From positions 3,265,501-3,329,500 of the forward strand of contig NZ_CP146069.1 in the NCBI RefSeq assembly GCF_037023735.1: 64,000 nucleotides of DNA, written 5' to 3'. Below are positions 34,845-43,876 of this stretch, in pieces; the first letter of the stretch is position 1, and each line of letters opens with the position of its first letter. A program made the translations under genes and the position numbers. The notes below the pieces were generated by a model. That model searched no databases and was not told the DNA's origin. It saw nothing but the letters and a program-made list of their open reading frames with translations. The stretch comes from Roseovarius sp. S88. Lineage in GTDB: Bacteria; Pseudomonadota; Alphaproteobacteria; Rhodobacterales; Rhodobacteraceae.

Positions 34845-36020
34845 TCAGGGGCGCTCAACGCAGAGCGCAACGCCCATGCCACCGCCGATGCAGAGCGTGG
34901 CGAGACCTTTCTTGGCATCGCGGCGCTTCATCTCAAAGAGAAGCGTGTTCAGAACACGACAGCCTGAGGCGCCAATCGGGTGACCAATGGCGATCGCGCC
35001 ACCGTTCACGTTCACAATCGACGGATCCCAACCCATGTCCTTGTTCACGGCACAAGCTTGTGCGGCAAAGGCTTCGTTGGCTTCGACCAGATCAAGATCG
35101 TCGACGCTCCAACCCGCCTTGTCCAAGGCTTTGCGGCTGGCGTGAATAGGCCCAACACCCATGATCGACGGGTCAAGACCCGCTGTGGCATAGGAGGCAA
35201 TTCGTGCCAAAGGCTCGATACCGCGTTTCTCGGCATTGTCCGCGCTCATCAACAGAACCGCTGCCGCACCGTCATTCAGACCCGAAGCATTGGCGGCTGT
35301 CACTGAGCCGTCTTTGGTAAAGGCCGGGCGCATCTTGGCCATCGCCTCAAGGTTGGCACCGTGACGAATGTACTCATCGTTGTCCACGACGATGTCACCC
35401 TTGCGGGTTTTCACGGTGAACGGCACGATTTCATCCGCAAACTTACCAGCCTTCTGAGCCGCTTCCGCTTTGTTTTGCGACGCCACAGCAAACTCATCTT
35501 GCATGTCGCGGGTGATCTGCCACTGGTCGGCCACGTTTTCTGCGGTCTGGCCCATATGGTAGCCATTGAACGCATCCCACAAACCATCACGGATCATGGT
35601 ATCGATGTATTTCAGGTCGCCCATTTTGTGACCGGCACGCAGCGCGGCGGCATGAGGGCTGAGGGTCATGTTCTCTTGACCACCGGCTGCGACGACATCC
35701 GCGTCACCCAACTGGATATGCTGTGCACCCAGTGCCACAGCCCGAAGACCCGAGCCACAAACCTGGTTGAGGCCCCAAGCGGATGATTCCACGGGTAAGC
35801 CTGCGTTCACGTGCGCCTGACGCGCAGGGTTTTGACCCTGAGCGGCGGTCAGAACCTGACCCAGGATAGTTTCAGATACATCCGACTTTTCCACGCCAGC
35901 CCGCTCAACGACAGCTTCCAGAACGGCAGCCCCCAGATCATGAGCAGGAGTATTGGCGAATGAGCCGGAAAAAGAACCCACGGCGGTCCGAGCCGCGGAT
36001 GCGATGACGACATTTGTCAT
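34845..36020 (-). CDS. phbA: Acetyl-CoA acetyltransferase (beta-ketothiolase) PhbA
   Basis: A 391-residue thiolase that condenses two acetyl-CoA. The nucleophile is Cys88 in QVCGSGLRA, followed by the GHPIGASG histidine and CIGGGMG at the C-terminus. MTNVVIAS at 36020 is the start, with GGAGGAC ahead; the open frame upstream is unlikely to be translated. First gene of the phbAB pair. Confidence 0.95.
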   Translation of the reverse strand: MTNVVIASAARTAVGSFSGSFANTPAHDLGAAVLEAVVERAGVEKSDVSETILGQVLTAAQGQNPARQAHVNAGLPVESSAWGLNQVCGSGLRAVALGAQHIQLGDADVVAAGGQENMTLSPHAAALRAGHKMGDLKYIDTMIRDGLWDAFNGYHMGQTAENVADQWQITRDMQDEFAVASQNKAEAAQKAGKFADEIVPFTVKTRKGDIVVDNDEYIRHGANLEAMAKMRPAFTKDGSVTAANASGLNDGAAAVLLMSADNAEKRGIEPLARIASYATAGLDPSIMGVGPIHASRKALDKAGWSVDDLDLVEANEAFAAQACAVNKDMGWDPSIVNVNGGAIAIGHPIGASGCRVLNTLLFEMKRRDAKKGLATLCIGGGMGVALCVERP

Positions 36021-36123
36021 GTTGTCCTCCACGAATTTAGGTTTCACATTTCGAGGAAGACCTTGCAGCACCAAACGCTAGCGTACCGGATTCCCCGCCT
36101 CTCGCGACGGGGTTTACCGCAGG

Positions 36124-36138
36124 TGCCGCAGCGCGGCA
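36124..36138. promoter_or_regulatory. Inverted repeat upstream of phbA
   Basis: TGCCGC-AGC-GCGGCA is a perfect six-base inverted repeat about 104 bases ahead of phbA. PhaR repressors of the phb genes in Rhodobacteraceae bind TGC-rich repeats, so this could be such a site; it also lies 20 bases after the EAL gene stop and could be an RNA hairpin. Confidence 0.3.
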
Positions 36139-36157
36139 ATGTACGTAGTGTCACAGG

Positions 36158-36994
36158 TCAGGCCGAAGCGGCGCGCTCTTGCCGAACTTCTTCCCACGGC
36201 GCATGAATTGTGGGCGCCCCAAAGTAGTAGCCCTGAAGACAGTCAAATCCCATATGGCTGAGATACACCGCATCGCGAGGGTTCTCGACACTTTCCGCCA
36301 CGGTCACGAGATCAAACTGCTCGGCAATGGACAAAAGCGCGCGTGTAAGAACCTGATTGTCCGGATCATCCGCAATACCGCGAATGAATTGGCCATCTAC
36401 TTTCAGAATATCGAAATAGAAATCCCGCAAATACCGGAACGACGTATAGCCGGCTCCGAAATCATCGAGCGCAAAACTGATGCCTTTGCGTTGCAGGTCG
36501 GACATGAAACTGACCACTAGCTCCGGGATGAGCATTGCCGAGCTTTCGGTGATTTCCAAAATGAGACGTTCTGCAACCGTCGGATCTTTGGCAATCCCGC
36601 GTTTGAGCGACCGCATCCAGCGCGGATAGCCGATGGAGCGCGCCGACATGTTAATCGCCAGTCGAAGACTGGGAAACCGCCTGAGGCAAGCCAGCCCTTT
36701 TTCCAAAGCCAGACAATCAATGATCCGCCCGGTTTCTGTGGCCTCGATGGACCCTATGAAGTCCCGCGCGGGAATGATCCGCCCGGTGGGGTCCAGCACC
36801 CGGATCAGACCTTCGTAAAAGGCCGGTCGCGCCTGGTCTCCGGCCGGGACGATTGACTGATACGCCAGCGTAACTTGCTTGTGCCGCACGGCTTCATCCA
36901 CCATACGAATGACCGACTGATCACGCGATGAAATCGCATAGGCCATCGGGCTATCGTGCCCCGCCGGAATATTTGCCCAAATTTTCTTACCCAT
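36158..36994 (-). CDS. EAL-domain cyclic di-GMP phosphodiesterase
   Basis: A 278-residue single-domain protein that should hydrolyse c-di-GMP. Metal and catalytic residues are in place: Glu61 (in an EGL in place of EAL), Asn115, Glu147, Asp177/178 (DDFGAG), Lys198, Glu234/237 and Gln254. No GGDEF, PAS or membrane segment precedes it. ATG at 36994 is chosen with GCGGAG ahead; the frame is open upstream with GTG/TTG only. Confidence 0.85.
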   Translation of the reverse strand: MGKKIWANIPAGHDSPMAYAISSRDQSVIRMVDEAVRHKQVTLAYQSIVPAGDQARPAFYEGLIRVLDPTGRIIPARDFIGSIEATETGRIIDCLALEKGLACLRRFPSLRLAINMSARSIGYPRWMRSLKRGIAKDPTVAERLILEITESSAMLIPELVVSFMSDLQRKGISFALDDFGAGYTSFRYLRDFYFDILKVDGQFIRGIADDPDNQVLTRALLSIAEQFDLVTVAESVENPRDAVYLSHMGFDCLQGYYFGAPTIHAPWEEVRQERAASA

Positions 36995-37116
36995 ACCAGT
37001 CTCCGCAACGACGACCCCAATTCCACTCCGGCGCACCTTGCGCAATGGCAGCTAAGGAATTGTTAAATGCAAAATTTGAGTCATAGTGCGCACTTCAAGA
37101 AAAGATTGGAGACACC

Positions 37117-37686
37117 ATGTCAGATCGCTGCGGTTGGGTGGGCATGGACCCCATCTATGAGGCCTATCATGACACTGAATGGGGCGTGCCCGAATATGAC
37201 AGCCGCGCGCTTTGGGAAAAGCTTATCCTCGACGGCTTTCAGGCCGGGCTGAGCTGGATCACGATCCTCAAGAAACGCGACAACTTTCGGGCAGCATTTC
37301 AAGGGTTTGACCCAAACATCCTGGCAACTTGGGGCGAAACCGAGGTCACGCGCCTGCTGCAGGATCCAGGCATCATCCGCCACCGGGGCAAGATCGAGGC
37401 GACCCTGTCAAACGCCCGTGTCTGGCAAGAGATTGAGGCGGAGACGGGCTTTGATACATACCTGTGGACCTACATGGGTGGTACACCTTTGCAGAACCAG
37501 TGGCGCACACTTGAAGACGTGCCCACCGAAACAGTAATCTCCCGCGCAATTTCGAAAGATTTGAAGAAACGTGGCTTCAAGTTTTGCGGCCCTACGATTG
37601 TCTATGCCTTTATGCAGGCTGTTGGCATGGTCAACGACCATTTGGTAACCTGCCCATGTCACGAGAAAGTCAAAGCGCTGGATTGA
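37117..37686 (+). CDS. tag: DNA-3-methyladenine glycosylase I
   Basis: A 189-residue base-excision enzyme that removes 3-methyladenine. It has RCGWVG, the YHDTEWGVP motif and the zinc ligands near the C-terminus (HLVTCPCH), all family hallmarks. Length is typical. Confidence 0.94.
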   Translation: MSDRCGWVGMDPIYEAYHDTEWGVPEYDSRALWEKLILDGFQAGLSWITILKKRDNFRAAFQGFDPNILATWGETEVTRLLQDPGIIRHRGKIEATLSNARVWQEIEAETGFDTYLWTYMGGTPLQNQWRTLEDVPTETVISRAISKDLKKRGFKFCGPTIVYAFMQAVGMVNDHLVTCPCHEKVKALD

Positions 37687-37743
37687 ACAGCTCGCAAAAT
37701 TGAGATGTTCACTTGGCTCGAATAAATCTGCAGGAGTTTTGGA

Positions 37744-38127
37744 ATGAAAAAGGCGGCCCTGACCCTCACCGGAATGATTGCCTTGCTTCACTATTATATC
37801 GCGTGGTTTGAAATCTTCGCCTGGACAAGCAGAGGTCCAAAAGTCTTCTCGGACTTCCCGGCAGAGCTCTTTGAGCAAACGATACCCTTGGCGGCAAACC
37901 AGGGAATCTACAACGCTTTTCTCGCAGTCGGATTGACTTGGGCACTCATCATCAAAGACGCTAAGTGGCAAAAAAACGTGGCAACATATTTTCTGATGTT
38001 TGTCGCCGTTGCCGGCGTATTTGGCGCGCTGACAGTCACCACAAAGATCCTGTTTATTCAGGCCATTCCTGCGCTTATAGCATTGGCTTTCCTTTGGGTG
38101 CCAGGATCGTCGACCAGGCAAAACTGA
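37744..38127 (+). CDS. DUF1304 membrane protein
   Basis: A 127-residue protein with four hydrophobic helices, including MIALLHYYIAWFEIFAWTSR near the start, the DUF1304 hallmark. Ribosome site CAGGAG. The function of the family is unknown. Confidence 0.85.
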   Translation: MKKAALTLTGMIALLHYYIAWFEIFAWTSRGPKVFSDFPAELFEQTIPLAANQGIYNAFLAVGLTWALIIKDAKWQKNVATYFLMFVAVAGVFGALTVTTKILFIQAIPALIALAFLWVPGSSTRQN

Positions 38128-38222
38128 CGCCGCGTATCCCTTGCGAACCGCAACAAGGAACCCTTTGGATTCCTGCCAACACTCCTATATACGGCCTCAT
38201 CTGACCCAATATACGCAGTCCC

Positions 38223-39404
38223 ATGACCGACACCGCGCCCATCACTCAGGACGTTCTCACGATCCCTCGCAAGCTGCCTGACGGGCCGACCAATCTTGTT
38301 GGTCTCACCCGAGACGCACTGCGCGAGACGCTCATCGCGCACGGCACACCGGAAAAGCAGGCCAAGATGCGCGTGAACCAGATCTGGCAGTGGATCTACC
38401 AGTGGGGCGTGCGTGATTTTCATGCCATGACCAACCTGTCCAAAGCATATCGCGCGGAGCTGGATGAGGCGTTCACCATCGCCGTGCCCGAAATCGTGGA
38501 CAAACAGGTCAGTGCTGATGGCACCCGCAAATACCTTGTGCGCATAGCCGGGGGTCATGAAGTCGAAACTGTCTACATCCCCGAGGAAGATCGCGGCACG
38601 CTTTGCATCTCGTCCCAAGTGGGTTGCACCCTCACCTGTTCCTTCTGCCACACCGGAACGCAAAAACTCGTCCGCAACCTGACCGCAGGTGAGATTGTCG
38701 GCCAAGTTATGCTGGCCCGCGACGACCTTGGCGAATGGCCGCAACCCGGCGTCGGCTCTGGCACCGACGGCCCGCGCCTTCTCAGCAACATTGTCCTCAT
38801 GGGCATGGGCGAGCCGCTCTACAATTTCGACAACGTCCGCGACGCGATGAAAATTACCATGGATGGCGAAGGCATCGCCCTGTCGCGCCGCCGCATCACG
38901 CTCTCGACCTCCGGCGTTGTCCCTCAGATCGCAAAAACCGCCGAAGAAATCGGGTGTATGCTGGCCGTGTCGTTCCACGCCACGACCGACGAAGTGCGAG
39001 ACAAACTCGTGCCAATCAACAAGAAGTGGAACATCGAAACCCTTTTGGACGCCTTGCGCGCCTATCCCAAAGCGTCGAATTCTGAGCGGATAACCTTCGA
39101 ATATGTCATGCTCAAGGACATCAACGACAGTGACGAAGACGCCCGCCGCCTGGTGCAACTGATCAAGGGCATTCCCGCCAAGATCAACCTGATCCCGTTC
39201 AATGAGTGGCCCGGCGCCCCGCATGCGCGCAGCGACTGGCTGCGCATCGAACGCTTTGCCGACATCATCTACAAGGCCGGATACGCCAGCCCCATCCGCA
39301 CCCCACGTGGCGAAGACATCATGGCCGCCTGCGGCCAGCTCAAGTCGGCCACGGAACGCGAACGTAAGTCGCGCAAAGAAATTGAAGCCGACGCGGGGCT
39401 TTGA
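38223..39404 (+). CDS. rlmN: Dual-specificity 23S rRNA/tRNA methyltransferase RlmN
   Basis: A 393-residue radical-SAM methyltransferase that makes m2A2503 in 23S rRNA and m2A37 in tRNAs. The CX3CX2C cluster site is Cys135, Cys139, Cys142 ([11 protein letters not shown]), and the GMGEPL motif follows. Length and order are standard. Confidence 0.95.
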   Translation: MTDTAPITQDVLTIPRKLPDGPTNLVGLTRDALRETLIAHGTPEKQAKMRVNQIWQWIYQWGVRDFHAMTNLSKAYRAELDEAFTIAVPEIVDKQVSADGTRKYLVRIAGGHEVETVYIPEEDRGTLCISSQVGCTLTCSFCHTGTQKLVRNLTAGEIVGQVMLARDDLGEWPQPGVGSGTDGPRLLSNIVLMGMGEPLYNFDNVRDAMKITMDGEGIALSRRRITLSTSGVVPQIAKTAEEIGCMLAVSFHATTDEVRDKLVPINKKWNIETLLDALRAYPKASNSERITFEYVMLKDINDSDEDARRLVQLIKGIPAKINLIPFNEWPGAPHARSDWLRIERFADIIYKAGYASPIRTPRGEDIMAACGQLKSATERERKSRKEIEADAGL

Positions 39405-39482
39405 ACCGAGGAACGACAGTCTACTTTCGGCTTTGAAGAAAAGAAATGTCTGATCTTTGATGAGGCGCCGTGGCGCAGGTTT

Positions 39483-40403
39483 TCACAAAGTTTGACCTAA
39501 AATCTCACGCACAAACGCCTCCCATTGTGTCACAAACTCCTGAGCCAAAACCGAGGGCGGTCTTTGTTGCGGTGTCACAATGGAATATCCAAAGGCCACT
39601 GTGGGATCAAAATCGGCGAAGTGGATCGTGCCATTGTCACCATGCATCTGCTTGTAGCTTTCCGCGCTCATGACATCTACTACGGCACAGATTTGCCCGG
39701 CCTCGATAAAGTGAAAGAGCGGCATAAAAAACTGTGCCTGCACGCGTACATTGAACCGTGAGCCCGCTTGGACGAAAGCCTTTTCTGTGTCCTCGTAAAC
39801 CCGGTGTCCATCATGCAAAGTGCCCATCGGTTCATTGTCAAGATCCTCAGCATTGATACGATCCTGACCGGCCAATCTGTGATCATATCTGAGGGCCACA
39901 ACGCAGTTGCGTTGAATATGCACAGACTCAAACAAATCTCGTCGAGCCTCATCGACCTTGATGTCACAGAATCCGACATCGAAGCTTTGCGCGGCAATCA
40001 TGCTAAGGATCTGAGGCGAACTGCGCGTGGCCAAAGTGACCTGGACATTGGTCTTTTGTGCGACAAAGGCGCTGACAAACTCTGGCAAAAGATAGGCCGA
40101 CGTCCCCGGCATGGCCGCGATCTTGATCGTCCCACGCGCCCGGTTTCGAAGTTCGGCCAAATTCGAGCTTGTCATCTCCAGCCGGTCAAGGATCTCAGTG
40201 GCCTCAGACAATAGGTAATGCGCCTCAGGAACGGGCAAAAGCCGCCGCCCTTCACGATGAAACAACGTCACACCGAGGCTCGCTTCCAACGCTTTGAGCG
40301 ATGCGCTGACTGCGGGCTGTGTGCGATGTAAATTCCGCGCCGCCGCACTGACCGACCCGGTTTTCATCACTTCTCGAAAGACAGAGAGTTGCTGCAAATT
40401 CAT
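39483..40403 (-). CDS. LysR-family regulator, probable controller of the TAXI-TRAP operon
   Basis: A 306-residue LysR protein with the HTH in residues 1-60 (MNLQQLSVFREVMKTGSVSA, then RTQPAVSASLKALE). Start MNLQQL at 40403. It is divergent from the TAXI binding-protein gene, with an AT-rich gap that holds a long-spaced inverted repeat, so local control of the transporter is likely. Confidence 0.9.
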   Translation of the reverse strand: MNLQQLSVFREVMKTGSVSAAARNLHRTQPAVSASLKALEASLGVTLFHREGRRLLPVPEAHYLLSEATEILDRLEMTSSNLAELRNRARGTIKIAAMPGTSAYLLPEFVSAFVAQKTNVQVTLATRSSPQILSMIAAQSFDVGFCDIKVDEARRDLFESVHIQRNCVVALRYDHRLAGQDRINAEDLDNEPMGTLHDGHRVYEDTEKAFVQAGSRFNVRVQAQFFMPLFHFIEAGQICAVVDVMSAESYKQMHGDNGTIHFADFDPTVAFGYSIVTPQQRPPSVLAQEFVTQWEAFVREILGQTL

Positions 40404-40418
40404 GGGACCAGCATATAA

Positions 40419-40460
40419 ATAAAATCTATAAAAACCATAATATTTGAAATTTGATTTTAT
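40419..40460. promoter_or_regulatory. AT-rich divergent promoter region with inverted repeat
   Basis: ATAAAATC (40419-40426) and GATTTTAT (40453-40460) form an eight-base inverted repeat across 26 AT-rich bases, between the LysR and TAXI genes. It is markedly more AT-rich than its surroundings. Confidence 0.5.
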
Positions 40461-40551
40461 CTTTCGATTCACCCCAAGATGAACGTGTCAAAAACAACTG
40501 CCTGGCTGGCACATCCCATGTCGGACCAGGCTCCATCGGGGAGACTTCGCA

Positions 40552-41562
40552 ATGGGAATTTATGCAAAACTCACAGGGGCGGCTGTCGCCACACTGATGA
40601 CCGCAGGTCTGGCTGCGGCGCAGGACCCCACCTTCTTCAGAATTGGCACCGGCAGTGCTGGCGGGACCTATTTTCCGATCGGCGGAACCATCGCCAACGG
40701 CATCTCCGCCCCTCCAGGCTCTCGTCCATGCGACGAAGGCGGACAATGCGGCGTGCCCGGCCTGATTGCCATCGCGCAATCAACCACGGCGTCAGTCTTC
40801 AACAACACCGCCGTGCAAAACGGAGAGCTAGAGGCTGGTCTGGCCGCGGCTGATGTCACACGCTCTATGTTCCTTGGCGAAGGCAAATTCGACGGCAAGC
40901 CACATGAAAAGCTGCGTATCGTGGCGAATCTCTACCCGGAAGACCTGCATCTTGTGATGCCAAAGGGTTCATCTATTTCAAGCCTTAGCGATCTGGAAGG
41001 CAAACGCGTCGGCATCGCCCAAGCGGGGTCGGGTACCCAAGTAGCGGTTGAAATGATGCTCGCCGAATGGGGTGTCACGCGCGACAACATGGACGAAGCA
41101 GAGCTCAACAACAGCCAGTCGGCCGAACGCCTCGCTGACGGCCAGCTTGACGCCTACTTCTATGCTGCGGGCTGGCCAGTCTCTGCCATGGTGCAGCTGT
41201 CGACCACCAAAGGCATGGAGCTTCACAGCTTCTCGGACGAAGACCTCGCCAAAATCAACGAGATCATCCCAGCCTATATCCCGTCGGCCATTCCGGCGGG
41301 CGTCTACGAAGGTGTGGACTACGAGGTGAAGACACCAGCTGTGTCGGCGCTTCTGGTCGTGTCTTCGGACCTAAGCGAAGAGCTGGTCTATGGCATCACA
41401 GCCGCGATGTGGAACGACAACACCCGCAAGCTGCTCGACAATGGCCATGCGAAGGGCAAGCAAATCACGCCCGATACAGCCCTTGACGGCATCGCGGCTC
41501 TGGGCGTGCCCCTGCACCCCGGCGCCGAGAAGTTCTACAAAGAAGCGGGTCTACTGGAGTAA
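40552..41562 (+). CDS. TAXI-family TRAP transporter solute-binding protein
   Basis: A 336-residue periplasmic protein with a signal peptide (MGIYAKLTGAAVATLMTAGL, then AAAQ-DP). The mature start FRIGTGSAGGTYFPIGGTIA and ADVTRSMF are typical of TAXI binding proteins. Ribosome site GGGGAG. The cargo of TAXI systems is often unknown; the downstream DadA-like gene hints at an amino acid. Confidence 0.92.
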   Translation: MGIYAKLTGAAVATLMTAGLAAAQDPTFFRIGTGSAGGTYFPIGGTIANGISAPPGSRPCDEGGQCGVPGLIAIAQSTTASVFNNTAVQNGELEAGLAAADVTRSMFLGEGKFDGKPHEKLRIVANLYPEDLHLVMPKGSSISSLSDLEGKRVGIAQAGSGTQVAVEMMLAEWGVTRDNMDEAELNNSQSAERLADGQLDAYFYAAGWPVSAMVQLSTTKGMELHSFSDEDLAKINEIIPAYIPSAIPAGVYEGVDYEVKTPAVSALLVVSSDLSEELVYGITAAMWNDNTRKLLDNGHAKGKQITPDTALDGIAALGVPLHPGAEKFYKEAGLLE

Positions 41563-41590
41563 GGTCTCACCTCTTCCGACCTTACAACCT

Positions 41591-41619
41591 GGGCGGCGGG
41601 CGAACCGCGCGCGCCGCCC
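41591..41619 (+). other. Intercistronic hairpin after the TAXI binding-protein gene
   Basis: An eight-base stem (GGGCGGCG with CGCCGCCC) and GC-rich loop without a U tract. Such hairpins can stabilise the binding-protein part of a transport mRNA. Confidence 0.5.
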
Positions 41620-41658
41620 GATTTCATCTCACATAACAAAACCAACGGGGGACAAGAG

Positions 41659-43872
41659 ATGAGTGGTCCACAGACAGAAGACGTGCGCGAGCTCTCTGAA
41701 GAAGAGCTAGCCGAGATTGAAAAGAAATTCGACGAAGGCGCTGCGACGCGGTCGGTCACGCCGGGTTTTGGCAAGTTCCTGCGCTATGTCGCCCTGACCT
41801 TTGCTGTCTACCATTATCTCACAGCCGGGTTCGCCCTTCCGCCAGATTACTGGCATATGGGATGGCATCTCTGCGGCCTCTTTATCCTGACCTATTCCCT
41901 CTATCCGCTCGTCAAAACCAAGACCTCATTTGATCTTAATACCGGCGCTCTGCGTCTGGGAGGTGTGCCTTTCCTGGACGTACTTCTTATGATCCTAGGA
42001 GTTGCCTCGGCGCTTTATCTCGGCCTTGCCTGGCGCGGCATTGAATGGCTGGGCATCGAAGAGATGACGTTCCGAATGGGCAATCCCAACGGCTATGACA
42101 TGCTGTTTGGTTGCGCCCTGATTGTGCTGGTCCTCGATCTTGCGCGCCGGACACTCGGATGGATCCTACCAATGATCATCTGTGTGTTTATCTCTTACGC
42201 TCTGCTCGGCCCCTATTTTCCCGGCTTACTCCAGCACCCGGGCGTCAAATTCAACACCTTCGTCAGCTCGATGTATTTCCCGCAGGAGGGCATCTTTGGC
42301 GTCACCCTTTGGGTGGTCTCGACGATTGTCTTCCATTTTGTGCTCTTTGGCGTCATCGCCCAGCGCACAGGGCTTGGACAGCTTTTCATCGACAACGCCA
42401 CCATCCTTGCAGGGCGCTACACGGGCGGCCCCGCCAAAGTGTCAGTTGTTTCCTCGGCCTTCTTCGGAACCATTTCAGGCAGCTCGGTTGCCAACACAGT
42501 TTCCACCGGTGCGCTCACCATCCCCAATATGAAAAGGCTCGGCTATCCCGGCCACTTCGCAGGCGGAGTAGAGGCGGCCGCATCGGCTGGGGGTCAGATC
42601 ACACCCCCCATCATGGGCGCAGCGGCGTTCATCATGGCCGAGTTCCTCGAACTGCCCTACACCACAATCGTCATTGCCGCGATCTTCCCCGCGCTTCTGC
42701 ATTATGTCGGCGTCTTTGCCGTGGTGCATCTGATGGCGCGCAAACTGGGCCTCAAAGGGTTGGCCAAGGAAGCCTTGCCACAGCTGGGTGCCGTCTGGCG
42801 CGATGGCTGGGCCAATGTTGTGCCACTGGTGGGTTTGCTGGTCGTGCTGTTCTCGGGCTACACGCCTTACATGTCCGCATTCTGCGGCATCTCCCTGGCG
42901 CTCATCGCGGGTATGAGCCGTCTGAAAGAGCCTATAACCCTAGCCTATGCTGCGGCCTTCATCGCATTCGTGATCTGGAAATACATGGGCGGCGGCTTTG
43001 ACCTTTCGATGTCGATGATCCTCATTGCAGGCGCCGCATTGGCCACGTTGAACCCACAACAACGAACCACCCTGCAGGAAATGGGCGATACGTTCGAAAC
43101 GGGCGTTAAATACGCCCTTGCGGTGGGCGCGGCTTCGGCGGCTGTGGGAATCGTGATCGGGGTGATCAATACCACCGGCGTGGGCTTCCGCATCGGGTTT
43201 ATGGTCACACAGGCAGCCTCAAATCTTGGAAGTGACCTGATCTGGCTCTTCCAGTACGGGACCTATCAGCTCTTTACCGTCGAAGACCTCACACTCTTTA
43301 TCAGCCTCGTCTTCATCGCGCTGGCCTGTATCCTTATGGGCGCGGGCGTTCCGACGACGGCCCTCTACATCATGCTGGTTTCCGTGGCCCAACCTGCACT
43401 GGCACAGCTGGGCATTCCGCCCATCGCCAGCCACATGTTCGTCCTCTACTACGGCGTCGTCGCCGAGATCACGCCGCCGGTCTGTACCTCGGCCTACGCG
43501 GCAGCGGCCATCGCCAATTCCAACCCGTTCCGAACCGGGATCTCGGCTTTCACGCTTGGACTGGGCAAGGTTGTTGCGCCCATGGCCTTTGTCTATGCGC
43601 CCGTTTTGCTGTTCGTCTCCTCCACCGGATTTGACCTCTGGGAGTTCACCTACACCGCAACAAGCTGCATCCTTGGAGTGATTGCCCTGTCCTCTGCAGT
43701 CGTTGGCTACTGGCTTGCGCCTATGGGCGTTGGATACCGCTGGCTGATGGCTATTGCCGGGCTGGTCTTTATCGCTCCTTCGCTGGAGGCTGATCTTGTG
43801 GCCCTGATCATCGCATCACCGGCCATCGTCAGCCAGGTCATCAAGCGAAAGAACCACCCAGCGACGGCATGA
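41659..43872 (+). CDS. TRAP transporter fused permease (TAXI type, DctQM fusion)
   Basis: A 737-residue inner-membrane protein joining the small DctQ-like part (about residues 30-200) to the large DctM-like transporter. FFGTISGSSVANTVSTGALT and the GGQITPPIMGAAAF block are hallmarks, with further copies of this type near YGVVAEITPPVC. It forms one transporter with the upstream binding protein. Confidence 0.93.
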   Translation: MSGPQTEDVRELSEEELAEIEKKFDEGAATRSVTPGFGKFLRYVALTFAVYHYLTAGFALPPDYWHMGWHLCGLFILTYSLYPLVKTKTSFDLNTGALRLGGVPFLDVLLMILGVASALYLGLAWRGIEWLGIEEMTFRMGNPNGYDMLFGCALIVLVLDLARRTLGWILPMIICVFISYALLGPYFPGLLQHPGVKFNTFVSSMYFPQEGIFGVTLWVVSTIVFHFVLFGVIAQRTGLGQLFIDNATILAGRYTGGPAKVSVVSSAFFGTISGSSVANTVSTGALTIPNMKRLGYPGHFAGGVEAAASAGGQITPPIMGAAAFIMAEFLELPYTTIVIAAIFPALLHYVGVFAVVHLMARKLGLKGLAKEALPQLGAVWRDGWANVVPLVGLLVVLFSGYTPYMSAFCGISLALIAGMSRLKEPITLAYAAAFIAFVIWKYMGGGFDLSMSMILIAGAALATLNPQQRTTLQEMGDTFETGVKYALAVGAASAAVGIVIGVINTTGVGFRIGFMVTQAASNLGSDLIWLFQYGTYQLFTVEDLTLFISLVFIALACILMGAGVPTTALYIMLVSVAQPALAQLGIPPIASHMFVLYYGVVAEITPPVCTSAYAAAAIANSNPFRTGISAFTLGLGKVVAPMAFVYAPVLLFVSSTGFDLWEFTYTATSCILGVIALSSAVVGYWLAPMGVGYRWLMAIAGLVFIAPSLEADLVALIIASPAIVSQVIKRKNHPATA

Positions 43873-43876
43873 GGAG

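Noticed and set aside
36061..36070. Possible PhaR half-site CTTGCAGCA upstream of phbA
   Set aside because: A single half-site is too weak; only the full inverted repeat at 36124 was kept, at low confidence.
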